A DNA stretch of 15,585 nt from Nitrospira lenta. Lineage in GTDB: Bacteria; Nitrospirota; Nitrospiria; Nitrospirales; Nitrospiraceae. The position numbers and the translations under genes were made by a program. The notes under the pieces are model-generated. The model had not been told where the DNA came from. It saw nothing but the letters and a program-made list of their open reading frames with translations, and did no database searches. The stretch spans positions 1 through 15,585 of the forward strand of contig CAMDRK010000020.1 in assembly GCA_945906715.1 (NCBI GenBank), read 5' to 3'. Positions 1-6,091 of this stretch are shown one piece after another. Positions within the stretch are counted from its first letter, which is position 1, and each line of letters begins with the position of its first letter.

Positions 1-1
1 C

Positions 2-361
2 GTCGGTGCCCTGGGCGCGTCGTTCGGGCACTTTGTCGAGGCGAGCCAGATCGCAGCCCTGGTCCAATTGTCTTCTGTGGCTGTGTGGGGGGGAGGGGTC
101 GCGCTTTGTGCCTATTTTGGCGGGCTGCGTTCACAGGCCTCGTGGAGCCAGGGGATGCTGCAGACGAAGGCGGGAGAATTGCTCAAGTACTGGTGGTGGC
201 CCGGACTCTCCTTTGCCGCGACGTACTATCTTGTGGCTGCAGGATGTGTGATTTTCCTCTTGAAACAGCCGGGGATGCCCACTGCCTATGCCATGGCCGT
301 GGGCGGATTTGTGACAGGCATGATGGCGTTGTATTGTTACTATCTCGGATTTCGCCGGTAA
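2..361 (+). CDS. 3' end of a multi-span membrane protein, 5' truncated
   Basis: The frame is open from the first bases of the window and ends at a TAA at 359-361, leaving about 119 C-terminal residues. An internal TTG at 68 is not needed as a start, because the frame continues upstream out of the window. Three hydrophobic stretches are visible, around visible residues 17-43, 60-85 and 93-115, separated by short polar loops with a WWW cluster before the second. That is a compact integral membrane protein. I do not recognise the family and see no cofactor motif. It runs the same way as the oxidase gene but is separated from it by 232 bp containing repeats, so co-transcription is uncertain. Codon choice looks like its neighbours. 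Confidence 0.6.
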   Translation, partial: VGALGASFGHFVEASQIAALVQLSSVAVWGGGVALCAYFGGLRSQASWSQGMLQTKAGELLKYWWWPGLSFAATYYLVAAGCVIFLLKQPGMPTAYAMAVGGFVTGMMALYCYYLGFRR

Positions 362-441
362 GTAGAAGAACAACAAGGACAGACGATGTCGAGTGCCTTG
401 CTCCGATGTCCCTTCGTCATGGGAATTCTTGGCAAGTCAAC

Positions 442-477
442 GAGTGGCGCGTGAGGCGCGAGACATGCGAGAAGGGC
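442..477. repeat. degenerate 9-base word array
   Basis: Four consecutive 9-base units, GAGTGGCGC, GTGAGGCGC, GAGACATGC and GAGAAGGGC, share the pattern G-purine-rich half followed by a GC-rich half. The array lies between the truncated membrane gene and the first oxidase gene. It is degenerate, so it may be a decayed tandem array. No function can be read from it. Confidence 0.4.
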
Positions 478-484
478 GCGATCC

Positions 485-540
485 GAAGTTCGAAGTTCAG
501 GGTTCGAAGTTCCGAAAACCTCGAACTTCGGACCTCGAAC
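485..540. repeat. heptamer array in inverted orientation
   Basis: Positions 485-512 are four tandem 7-base units, GAAGTTC, GAAGTTC, AGGGTTC and GAAGTTC. Positions 520-540 are three units in the opposite sense, CTCGAAC, TTCGGAC and CTCGAAC. The two arms contain an exact 11-base inverted match (483-493 against 521-531), so the element can fold. It sits 54 bases upstream of the oxidase start. The oxidase frame stays open through it, but translation would give repeat-derived residues, which argues against a start upstream. The rest of 362-593 holds no gene that I can support. Confidence 0.7.
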
Positions 541-593
541 CGTCGTCTGCCTCGCCCGTTCCGCCAGTCTCGCTCGGCTATCCTGTGAAGAAT

Positions 594-2465
594 ATGGTTA
601 CGAAGAAAAGCGCGTACAAAGTCATCGGGTCTTCTGTCCTGCTGCTGGTTGTTCTCGCGGCTTTGGGGATTGGCTGGGGGCTTCAGAGCCAATCCTTTGC
701 CGAGGACGCCACAGATCTGTATTTCAAGACGCCAGGGATCCCCGATGGGCCGCCGGCGCCTTCTCCTGAGGAGACGGTCTACTCGCGGGTCGGGTCGTTC
801 GACAGCCGGTTGGTCGTGTGGTTTGTTACGCAACTACACACCTACTTCGGAGGGTTTGTTCTCGCATTGCCGATTTTTTGTGTGTTGCTGGAGTTTCTTG
901 GGCTCAGCAGCAGAAAGCCTGAACTCGCACTTCGCTATGACGGCCTCGCGCGTGATTTGGCAAAAGTCGCCCTCCTTGCCCTGTCGGTCACGGCTGTGGT
1001 TGGGAGTATCATGCTGGGGATCTTTCTCTATTTCTATCCCAGCTTCATGAGGTATATGGGCGGGACGTTCAAAACTTTTATGCCGGTCTATGCCTTCGTG
1101 TTTCTCGGAGAGTCGCTGTTGCTCATCACCTATTACTATAGCTGGAACCGGCTGACTGAGCCGGCTTCGAAGTGGGCTCACGCATCGATCGGCCTGCTGA
1201 GCAATCTGTTCGGGACATCATTGCTGCTCTTAGCAAACGCCTGGTCGGCCTTCATGATGGCGCCAGCGGGCGTCGATGCAAAAGGGCAGTTTTTGGGGAA
1301 CGGATGGCATCTGCTCCATTCGGCTCTGTGGAATCCATTAAATGTCCATCGCTTCCTGGCAAACATTATGTCCGGTGGCGCAGTGGTGATGGCTTATGCT
1401 TGCTATCGATTCTTTACCAGTAAGTCGGAAAAAGAGAGCGCCTACTTCGATTGGGTCGGGCATATCTTTTTATTTGTCACGGTCATCGCATTGTTACCGA
1501 TGCCTTTTGCCGGTTACTGGTTGATGCGATCGGTCTATTCCTTCAGTCAGAGTATGGGTGTGACGATGATGGGCGGACTGCTCACCTGGCTCTTCGTCGT
1601 GCAGGCTATCTTGATCGGCGTCCTCTTCCTTGGCGTAAACTTTTACCTCTGGCAGAGCATGGCGCGCCTTAAGGGAGGGGAACGGTATCAACCCTATTAC
1701 CAAGTGCTGCTCTCGGTATTTATGGTGGCCCTGTTTGTCTGGCTGACGCCGCACACCGTCTTTATGTCGGCCAGTGAAGTGAAGGCGATGGGCGGAGCGT
1801 CGCATCCCGTGGTCGGCAACTATGGAGTGATGTCGGCAAAGAACGGCGCGGTCAACATCATGATTCTCGTGACCACCATGAGTTTTTTGTATTACCGTCG
1901 CGCCAATCGAACGATGGTTGTGCCCTGGGTCACGAAAGGGAACATCCTCATCGGTGCTCTGTTCTTCTTGGGGGCGCTTAACATTATCTGGCTCTCCGTG
2001 TATGGGTACTATTTGCCGGCGAAGCTCCGTGTTGGGCTGTCGTCGCCGCAGGCGGCAACCACGTTGACGGTCCTTGTAGCCGGTGTGATCATCAATCGCA
2101 TGATGCTCAAGGGGGCGCTCCTCCACGGGCCAGTCCAGTGGGGAAAGATTTCCCTCAGGGGTATGGCGGGTTTATTTGGATTGGCTGCGGCATTTACGTG
2201 GGTCATGGGTCTCATGGGCTATATCCGTTCCTCCGGACGGTTGGCGTGGCATGTGAGCGAGTTGATGGCAGATGTTTCTCCCTGGGCCTTTACACCGGAC
2301 TTTGCGTTCGCTGCGAAGATGGTGACGCTCAATATGATGGTGTTCTGGGGCGCGGTGCTCGCCCTATTCTGGATGTGCCAGCATAACCAGTCGTCTGCGA
2401 TGGGAGAAGAGTTGGCCAAAGAAGATCCCCGGGTGCTGGCGCCGTCGTCGTCGCAAGAGGCCTAA
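594..2465 (+). CDS. cytochrome bd-like oxidase subunit I, paralog 1
   Basis: A 623-aa membrane protein with about 14 hydrophobic segments, likely a terminal oxidase core. Seen: residues 76-93 place H82 as in the CydA first-helix heme ligand; E173 in a GES motif followed by a YYYSW block matches the CydA heme-pocket glutamate and FGWD block; H252 in NPLNVH matches the second CydA heme-b histidine. Missing: the CydA quinol-loop motif GRQPW and any cydB gene. Further histidines shared with the second paralog are H196, H239, H242, H387, H404 and H553. The protein is longer than typical CydA, with extra C-terminal spans. I chose ATG 594 over an upstream start at 393 because the extension runs through a repeat array and lacks membrane character; GAAG at 587-590 is only a weak ribosome site. 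It is followed 19 bp later by a DUF3047 gene. The bd-like fold is clear to me; electron donor and catalytic role are inferred. Confidence 0.85.
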   Translation: MVTKKSAYKVIGSSVLLLVVLAALGIGWGLQSQSFAEDATDLYFKTPGIPDGPPAPSPEETVYSRVGSFDSRLVVWFVTQLHTYFGGFVLALPIFCVLLEFLGLSSRKPELALRYDGLARDLAKVALLALSVTAVVGSIMLGIFLYFYPSFMRYMGGTFKTFMPVYAFVFLGESLLLITYYYSWNRLTEPASKWAHASIGLLSNLFGTSLLLLANAWSAFMMAPAGVDAKGQFLGNGWHLLHSALWNPLNVHRFLANIMSGGAVVMAYACYRFFTSKSEKESAYFDWVGHIFLFVTVIALLPMPFAGYWLMRSVYSFSQSMGVTMMGGLLTWLFVVQAILIGVLFLGVNFYLWQSMARLKGGERYQPYYQVLLSVFMVALFVWLTPHTVFMSASEVKAMGGASHPVVGNYGVMSAKNGAVNIMILVTTMSFLYYRRANRTMVVPWVTKGNILIGALFFLGALNIIWLSVYGYYLPAKLRVGLSSPQAATTLTVLVAGVIINRMMLKGALLHGPVQWGKISLRGMAGLFGLAAAFTWVMGLMGYIRSSGRLAWHVSELMADVSPWAFTPDFAFAAKMVTLNMMVFWGAVLALFWMCQHNQSSAMGEELAKEDPRVLAPSSSQEA

Positions 2466-2484
2466 AATTAAAAGGGGTAGGAGT

Positions 2485-3141
2485 ATGAAGCGAGGGGCTA
2501 TGATCTGGAGATATTTCGCGGTTGGACTGGTGGTCTGTGGAGTGTTTGCGATGGGTGGTGCAGTGAAAGCCCAAAGCCAAACCTTGGTTCTGGAGGATTT
2601 TCAGGGGAAAGATGCGGAAGGATTTCCATTGAATTGGGAACATGAGAATCAACGAAGCCAATCCAAGGGGCGGGATGCCTACAAGATTCAGACAGAGAAT
2701 GGTGTGAGCTTTCTTGCGGTGAAGGATGCGGGGCAACGGATCAAGAAAAAGAAGATCGATTGGGATCCGAAGGCCTTTCCGGTCCTCACCTGGCGTTGGC
2801 GCCTGCAAAAAGCGACGTCGGACACTGAGCCGATTGCGGCGATCTATGCTTCATTGGATACAGATCTGATGTTTATTCCTGTGTTTACGAAGTATGTCTG
2901 GAGTGTGAGCAAGCCCGAGGGCACATTGACCGAAGGCGGTATGTTCAGCGGTTCGGAGATCGTGATGCAAAGCGGCACGAAAGCGGTTGGTCAGTGGTTT
3001 GAAGAACGTGTGAACGTCTACGAAGATTTCAAACGGATTCATAAACATGAGCCGGCCGCCAAAGCCTGGGGGATATCGATCATCGCCGCGTCCGGAGTAG
3101 AAATCGATTTCGGCTCGATAGTCGCAAGCGCAGGACGTTAA
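2485..3141 (+). CDS. DUF3047 family secreted protein
   Basis: A 218-aa protein with a signal peptide (residues 1-29, basic start, hydrophobic core, VKA before the likely cleavage). The mature part fits my recollection of DUF3047: a LEDF opening near 35-38, FPVLTWRWRL at 98-107, KYVWS at 136-140, and a W-x-x-E...NVYEDF block at 171-182 leading to an Ile-rich GISII strand. The biochemical function of this family is unknown to me; the fold is probably a beta-sandwich of carbohydrate-binding type. It should lie in the periplasm. It follows the oxidase gene by 19 bp with AAGGGG and TAGGAG both available as ribosome sites, so it is probably in the same operon and may serve the same membrane complex. 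There are no cysteines in the mature part, so a heme c or disulfide role is unlikely. Confidence 0.8.
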   Translation: MKRGAMIWRYFAVGLVVCGVFAMGGAVKAQSQTLVLEDFQGKDAEGFPLNWEHENQRSQSKGRDAYKIQTENGVSFLAVKDAGQRIKKKKIDWDPKAFPVLTWRWRLQKATSDTEPIAAIYASLDTDLMFIPVFTKYVWSVSKPEGTLTEGGMFSGSEIVMQSGTKAVGQWFEERVNVYEDFKRIHKHEPAAKAWGISIIAASGVEIDFGSIVASAGR

Positions 3142-3159
3142 ATAGTTGCCCCTGTTATT

Positions 3160-3180
3160 CGTGAAACGTGAAGCGTGAAA
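3160..3180. repeat. three-unit CGTGAAA/G heptamer array
   Basis: Three exact-length units, CGTGAAA, CGTGAAG and CGTGAAA, lie 18 bases after the DUF3047 stop codon. It is a separate word family from the array at 485-540 but has the same 7-base period. No function can be assigned. Confidence 0.65.
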
Positions 3181-3186
3181 ATCGGC

Positions 3187-3294
3187 TGGTTGTTTTCGTT
3201 TGTTTAGTTTGTCTTGTTTGTTTGGTTTTTGGTTGAACGAAATTAACCAGATAAACCAAATCAACCAAACAAACCAGATGAACCAGGCAAACCA
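3187..3294. repeat. inverted pair of 9-base word arrays
   Basis: The right arm (3241-3294) is six 9-base units ending in AACCA, for example GATAAACCA, AATCAACCA and GATGAACCA. The left arm (3187-3232) holds steps such as CGTTTGTTT, AGTTTGTCT, TGTTTGTTT and GGTTTTTGG, which are the same kind of word in reverse complement. The arms face each other around a short AT-rich centre, so the RNA could form a long imperfect hairpin. In the + frame the right arm would encode repeating Asn-Gln, which is why an upstream start for the next gene was rejected. The base composition is far more AT-rich and strand-skewed than the flanking genes. Confidence 0.75.
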
Positions 3295-3334
3295 CTGGTT
3301 CGAGCATCCTGCCGAGAAAAGGACCGTTGCAATC

Positions 3335-3706
3335 ATGGCTGAGTCGGACGCGAATCAGGCTTCGCCCTTGAAGAAGGTGCTGGATATCCTGTTTGGCGTG
3401 GCCGTGATGGGGACCGTAGGGACTCTCATCGGGGTCATTATGGGTGGCGGTATCATGCCGCTGGCGAGTGGGGCGGGGTTGGCGCTCGGCGGAGTCATCG
3501 GGTTTATGGGAGGGCGGCGTTTTCTGGCGAGTATTTTGGTAGGGACGCTCTTGGGCGGGGCGCTTGCCTGGCTCATTGCCGGCACAGAGAGAATATCTGT
3601 GGGCGCGGGGGCCGGCGCCGCTATGGGTGGATTTCTCGGCGTGCAGATTTCGATGTTGTTGGATATGCGGGCGGCAAAGAAGAAGGCTGTAATCGGAGGA
3701 ACCTAA
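3335..3706 (+). CDS. small glycine-rich membrane protein
   Basis: A 123-aa protein with about four hydrophobic segments (roughly 15-38, 43-59, 64-83 and 88-108), packed with glycine and alanine in glycine-zipper spacing. The N-terminus is polar and the C-terminus basic (RAAKKKA). The start at ATG 3335 is preferred because AAAAGGA at 3317-3323 precedes it by 11 bases, and longer starts run into the nonamer array. I do not recognise a family. It ends 4 bp before the first SUMF1-type gene, so those two are very likely cotranslated. Glycine-zipper proteins often oligomerise in membranes; whether this one scaffolds a complex is a guess. Confidence 0.7.
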   Translation: MAESDANQASPLKKVLDILFGVAVMGTVGTLIGVIMGGGIMPLASGAGLALGGVIGFMGGRRFLASILVGTLLGGALAWLIAGTERISVGAGAGAAMGGFLGVQISMLLDMRAAKKKAVIGGT

Positions 3707-3710
3707 CGTC

Positions 3711-4640
3711 GTGATGGAAAAGAGGGGAGTACTCATCGGTGCGATCGCGTTTGTCTTTGGGTCGTTCCTCTTGATGATTAGCTTGCTGCTCTATGAGTCT
3801 TACAAGTCGAAGCAGATGAAGGCGCTGGTCTCGTCGATTACGACCGAGGCTCGACCTGCGCCGAGCAGCATGCCATCGCTGGATTATTCTATGTATAAAA
3901 CGAAGATAGGCGATGAAGGGCGAGATATGGTGCAGGTTCCCGAAGGCCCGTTCATCATGGGGAGCAAGGACGGCGATCCGGACGAGGTGCCGGAGCGGCA
4001 GGTGTTTTTAAGCGCGTTCTATCTCGACAGGAAAGAAGTGTCGCAAGAGGAATATGCCCGGTTCGCCAAGATGACCAAGCGTCCGCTGCCGAAGATCGAG
4101 GTGTTTGAGGACGATCAGTCCAAGTTGCTGCAACCCGAGTTTGCGGCGATGAGCATGTCATGGGACGAGGCGGCGGCCTATTGTAAATGGGCGGGAAAGC
4201 GCCTCCCCACGGAAGCGGAATGGGAAAAGGCTGGCCGTGGTGAGGGAAAACGGAAATATGCGTGGGGCGATACCATGAAAACTGGTCGCGCCAACGCCAA
4301 TTTAGATGGAAGTGAAGATGGATATCGGTACCTTGCGCCTCCCGGGTCCTTCGAGCCAGGCCGGAGCCCTTACGGAATCTATGACATGACTGGGAACGTC
4401 GCGGAATGGGTGGCAGACTCGTACGACGAGCATTACTACCAAAAAGCGCCCTATCGTGATCCAAAGGGGCCGGAACGTGCCGATTTGAAAGTCGTGCGCG
4501 GAGGGTCGTGGCGAGAAACCGAGCATAACGCCCGGCTATCCAAACGATTTGCTGCGAAAGCCTGGCGAACGGATATTACGATCGGGTTTCGCTGTGCGAG
4601 CGATGGTGTGGAGGCGAGCGACAGTCCCGCTGCGCCATAA
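3711..4640 (+). CDS. membrane-anchored SUMF1/FGE-sulfatase-fold protein 1
   Basis: A 309-aa protein with one N-terminal membrane anchor (residues 7-28) and a linker. From about residue 73 there is a complete formylglycine-generating-enzyme-like domain: VPEGPFIMGS at 76-85, KRLPTEAEWEKA at 163-174, the GNVAEWV block at 228-234, VVRGGSW at 261-267 and a terminal IGFRCA at 291-296. In true FGE a cysteine pair lies in the segment between the RGGS motif and GFRCA; here that segment has no cysteine, and the only two in the protein are C158 and C295. So it is probably not a formylglycine-generating enzyme. It could be a binding or assembly protein, as with the NirV proteins beside copper nitrite reductases. 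GTG 3711 or ATG 3714 is the start; GGAGGA at 3695-3700 serves both. No sulfatase gene is in the window. Confidence 0.85.
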   Translation: MMEKRGVLIGAIAFVFGSFLLMISLLLYESYKSKQMKALVSSITTEARPAPSSMPSLDYSMYKTKIGDEGRDMVQVPEGPFIMGSKDGDPDEVPERQVFLSAFYLDRKEVSQEEYARFAKMTKRPLPKIEVFEDDQSKLLQPEFAAMSMSWDEAAAYCKWAGKRLPTEAEWEKAGRGEGKRKYAWGDTMKTGRANANLDGSEDGYRYLAPPGSFEPGRSPYGIYDMTGNVAEWVADSYDEHYYQKAPYRDPKGPERADLKVVRGGSWRETEHNARLSKRFAAKAWRTDITIGFRCASDGVEASDSPAAP

Positions 4641-4645
4641 CTGAC

Positions 4646-5536
4646 ATGCTCGAAACCAAATTCAAGGTTCTGTTTCTTCTTGCCATCCTCGCTTTTGCAG
4701 CGATTCCTATCATGGGAATACTGCGTGGTTCCCCGCTGACCCCGTTTGAAGGCTCTTCTACTGACTCCACTAATTCCGTCCCAACGGCGACGATCGACCC
4801 CTCTCAGGTTTCTCGTGAAGAGCCGGTCAAGGAAGAAATGGTTTCAATCCCGGCGGGTCCCTTCATCCGTGGAACGAATGAAGGAGGGCTCGATGAACGG
4901 CCGCAGCGCACGGTGCTGCTGGATACGTTTGCGATTGATCGCTACGAAGTGACGAATCATCAGTATCAGCAATTTGTCGACGTGACCGGACATCGCAAAT
5001 CCGGTCCTCCTGCTCGCTACGCCAAGAACATGAGCAAGATGCTCAGCATCAATCAGCCGGTGGTCTACGTGTCATGGGAGGATGCCGAGACCTATTGCCA
5101 TTGGAAAGGGAAGCGGCTACCGACTGAAGCAGAGTGGGAAAAGGCCATGCGAGGATCAGATGGACGGCTATGGCCATGGGGTAATGTGGAGCAGCCCAAC
5201 GGAGCGAATTGGGCCAGGGTGCAGGATGGTCATGAGGTCTCCGCAGTTGTCGGTACAGTTCAGACCGATAAGAGCCCGTACGGCGTCATGGATGGGGCGG
5301 GCAATGTGATGGAGTGGGTGGCCGACTGGTATGGAGAACGCTATTTTACGGAAGCCCCTGAACAGAATCCACCGAGCCCGGATCACGGAGTATATCGGGT
5401 GCTTCGCGGAGGTGGTTATGCGACCACGGGAGCCGATATTCGCATCACCAGCCGGAGCAAGATGGTCGCGGACTTTCGCGATGAGACGATCGGCTTTCGC
5501 TGTGCAGTTTCCGGTGAAAAGCCAGAAAGAACCTGA
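4646..5536 (+). CDS. membrane-anchored SUMF1/FGE-sulfatase-fold protein 2
   Basis: A 296-aa paralog of the preceding gene, with an N-terminal anchor (residues 7-25), a Ser/Thr/Pro linker, and the domain starting near MVSIPAGPFIRG at 65-76. Landmarks are DRYEVTNHQYQQFV at 98-111, KRLPTEAEWEKA at 156-167, GAGNVMEWVADW at 217-228, VLRGGGY at 252-258 and TIGFRCA at 281-287. It too lacks the FGE active-site cysteine pair; its only cysteines are C151 and C286. It begins 5 bp after the previous stop with no clear ribosome site, so translation is probably coupled to its neighbour. The shared layout suggests an old tandem duplication. A periplasmic structural or maturation role next to the oxidases is an inference. 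Confidence 0.85.
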   Translation: MLETKFKVLFLLAILAFAAIPIMGILRGSPLTPFEGSSTDSTNSVPTATIDPSQVSREEPVKEEMVSIPAGPFIRGTNEGGLDERPQRTVLLDTFAIDRYEVTNHQYQQFVDVTGHRKSGPPARYAKNMSKMLSINQPVVYVSWEDAETYCHWKGKRLPTEAEWEKAMRGSDGRLWPWGNVEQPNGANWARVQDGHEVSAVVGTVQTDKSPYGVMDGAGNVMEWVADWYGERYFTEAPEQNPPSPDHGVYRVLRGGGYATTGADIRITSRSKMVADFRDETIGFRCAVSGEKPERT

Positions 5537-5555
5537 CTGGAAATACCGTGGAAAC

Positions 5556-5660
5556 TCACAAGAAATCAAAGTAGTAGAGAATAAGAAAGACAGCCAAAAG
5601 TATATTGACAACCATACCGACCAAAACTATAATGTCGAACACTTTTGATTTTCGTTTCAT
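5556..5660 (-). CDS. 34-aa single-span membrane miniprotein, minus strand
   Basis: On the minus strand an ATG (complement of 5658-5660) opens 34 codons ending in TGA at 5556-5558. The product starts with a basic MKRKSK, then has one continuous hydrophobic helix (about residues 8-30, IIVLVGMVV onwards) and an aromatic end (YYFDFL). An excellent Shine-Dalgarno site, AGGGG (complement of 5668-5672), lies 7 bases before the ATG. Length, charge pattern and ribosome site look like a genuine small membrane protein rather than a chance frame. It is the only minus-strand gene I can support in the window. It lies just after the second SUMF1 gene and upstream of the oxidase operon. Function unknown; a small oxidase or regulatory membrane peptide is possible. 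Confidence 0.6.
   Translation of the reverse strand: MKRKSKVFDIIVLVGMVVNILLAVFLILYYFDFL
5605..5633 (+). promoter_or_regulatory. perfect-consensus sigma-70 type promoter
   Basis: TTGACA at 5605-5610 and TATAAT at 5628-5633 are separated by exactly 17 bases. Both hexamers match consensus at all positions. Transcription would start near 5640 and read into the two 40-aa genes and the second oxidase cluster, with a leader of about 145 bases. The site lies inside the minus-strand 34-aa ORF, so some of the match could be imposed by codons there. Confidence 0.65.
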
Positions 5661-5698
5661 CGAATTTCCCCTGATTTTTCGTGTGCGGTAAGGAATTT

Positions 5699-5727
5699 TG
5701 AATAACACACGGGTATCTGTGTGTCAA
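5699..5727 (-). promoter_or_regulatory. candidate extended -10 promoter for the minus-strand miniprotein
   Basis: Read on the minus strand, TTGACA (5722-5727) and TATTCA (5699-5704) are 17 bases apart, and the -10 is preceded by TGT, an extended -10 feature. The -10 itself matches only three of six consensus bases. The predicted start is about 30 bases ahead of the 34-aa ORF's ATG, which is a sensible distance. Confidence 0.4.
5705..5724. promoter_or_regulatory. dyad, possible operator or leader hairpin
   Basis: ACACACGG and CTGTGTGT flank a 4-base centre GTAT, giving an 8-pair dyad with one G-T pair. It fills the spacer of the minus-strand promoter and touches its -35. In the + direction it would form a hairpin in the oxidase operon leader. 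It could be a repressor site, an RNA hairpin, or chance. Confidence 0.4.
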
Positions 5728-5784
5728 GAAAGTCGCTGAGCTGATTCTGGGCTTTTCGTTTGTATCAGGAGAGAGGGAGACGTA

Positions 5785-5907
5785 ATGGCTACGGCAACAC
5801 CGGATAGCGAGTTAAAAGTCAGAATCGGCAAGATGATTTTCTACATCACCTGTGCGGCAGGTCTGTGGTTTTTTTATTGGTTCGCTGGAATTCAGTGCCC
5901 CTGCTAA
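5785..5907 (+). CDS. 40-aa single-span membrane miniprotein with C-terminal CPC
   Basis: ATG 5785 opens 40 codons ending in TAA at 5905-5907. A purine-rich ribosome site, GAGGGAG (5773-5779), precedes it by 5 bases. The product has a polar N-terminus (about residues 1-16), one hydrophobic aromatic-rich helix (about 17-35, ending LWFFYWF) and a C-terminal Cys-Pro-Cys. It is the first of two 40-aa genes immediately ahead of the second oxidase gene, in the same direction and downstream of a strong promoter. By position and size it resembles the small subunits of other oxidases (CydX, CcoQ), though I see no sequence match to either. The CPC tail could bind a metal or form a disulfide; that is speculation. 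Confidence 0.65.
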   Translation: MATATPDSELKVRIGKMIFYITCAAGLWFFYWFAGIQCPC

Positions 5908-5918
5908 CCGGGGCCACT
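5894..5918 (+). promoter_or_regulatory. hairpin spanning the stop codon of the first miniprotein gene
   Basis: AGTGCCCC pairs with GGGGC-CACT (one bulged C) around an 8-base loop that contains the TAA stop. There is no T-run directly after it, so it is not a normal terminator. It may stabilise or process the mRNA between the two small genes, or be incidental. Confidence 0.3.
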
Positions 5919-5968
5919 GCGGCGCTGGGATTTTTAGAACGTCCACGAAGTCTGAGGGAGGAAGTGCG

Positions 5969-6091
5969 ATGGGCATGACAATCGTCTACGTGGTGGTGTC
6001 GCTGGTGGTGTGCATTAGTTACTTTTTAGCAGTAGACCACTTTTTGATGGATTCGCAGGGACTCGATTTCTGGTATCTATTCCGGAACTAG
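5969..6091 (+). CDS. second 40-aa single-span membrane miniprotein
   Basis: ATG 5969 gives 40 residues ending in TAG at 6089-6091. A near-perfect Shine-Dalgarno site, GGGAGGA (5956-5962), lies 6 bases upstream and decides this start against a longer frame from 5852 that would overlap the previous gene. The product begins MGMTIVYVVVSLVV, a hydrophobic helix to about residue 22, then an acidic and aromatic tail with DHF and FWYLFRN. It ends 88 bp before the second oxidase gene. Together with the preceding miniprotein it forms a pair of unlike single-span proteins leading an oxidase operon. That suggests a small structural subunit, but no family is recognised. Confidence 0.7.
   Translation: MGMTIVYVVVSLVVCISYFLAVDHFLMDSQGLDFWYLFRN

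Noticed and set aside
385..450. Short ORF of about 22 codons starting at ATG 385
   Set aside because: It has a possible AAGGA upstream but runs into the repeats, has no clear protein character and is too short to support.
393..593. N-terminal extension of the first oxidase from an upstream start
   Set aside because: The added residues are encoded by repeat arrays, are not hydrophobic, and have no counterpart in the paralog; ATG 594 gives a normal N-terminal anchor.
1494..2126. Long minus-strand open frame opposite the first oxidase
   Set aside because: It is rich in His, Arg and Gln with no domain, and mirrors the codon bias of the + strand gene.
3200..3334. N-terminal extension of the 123-aa protein containing repeated Asn-Gln
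   Set aside because: It is translation of the nonamer array; a ribosome site and ATG exist at 3317-3337.
3711..5536. Calling the SUMF1 proteins true formylglycine-generating enzymes
   Set aside because: Neither has the cysteine pair in the active-site segment, and no sulfatase gene is present.
5331..5648. 105-codon + strand frame overlapping the end of the second SUMF1 gene
   Set aside because: Mostly a shadow of the SUMF1 frame, with no ribosome site and no recognisable protein features.
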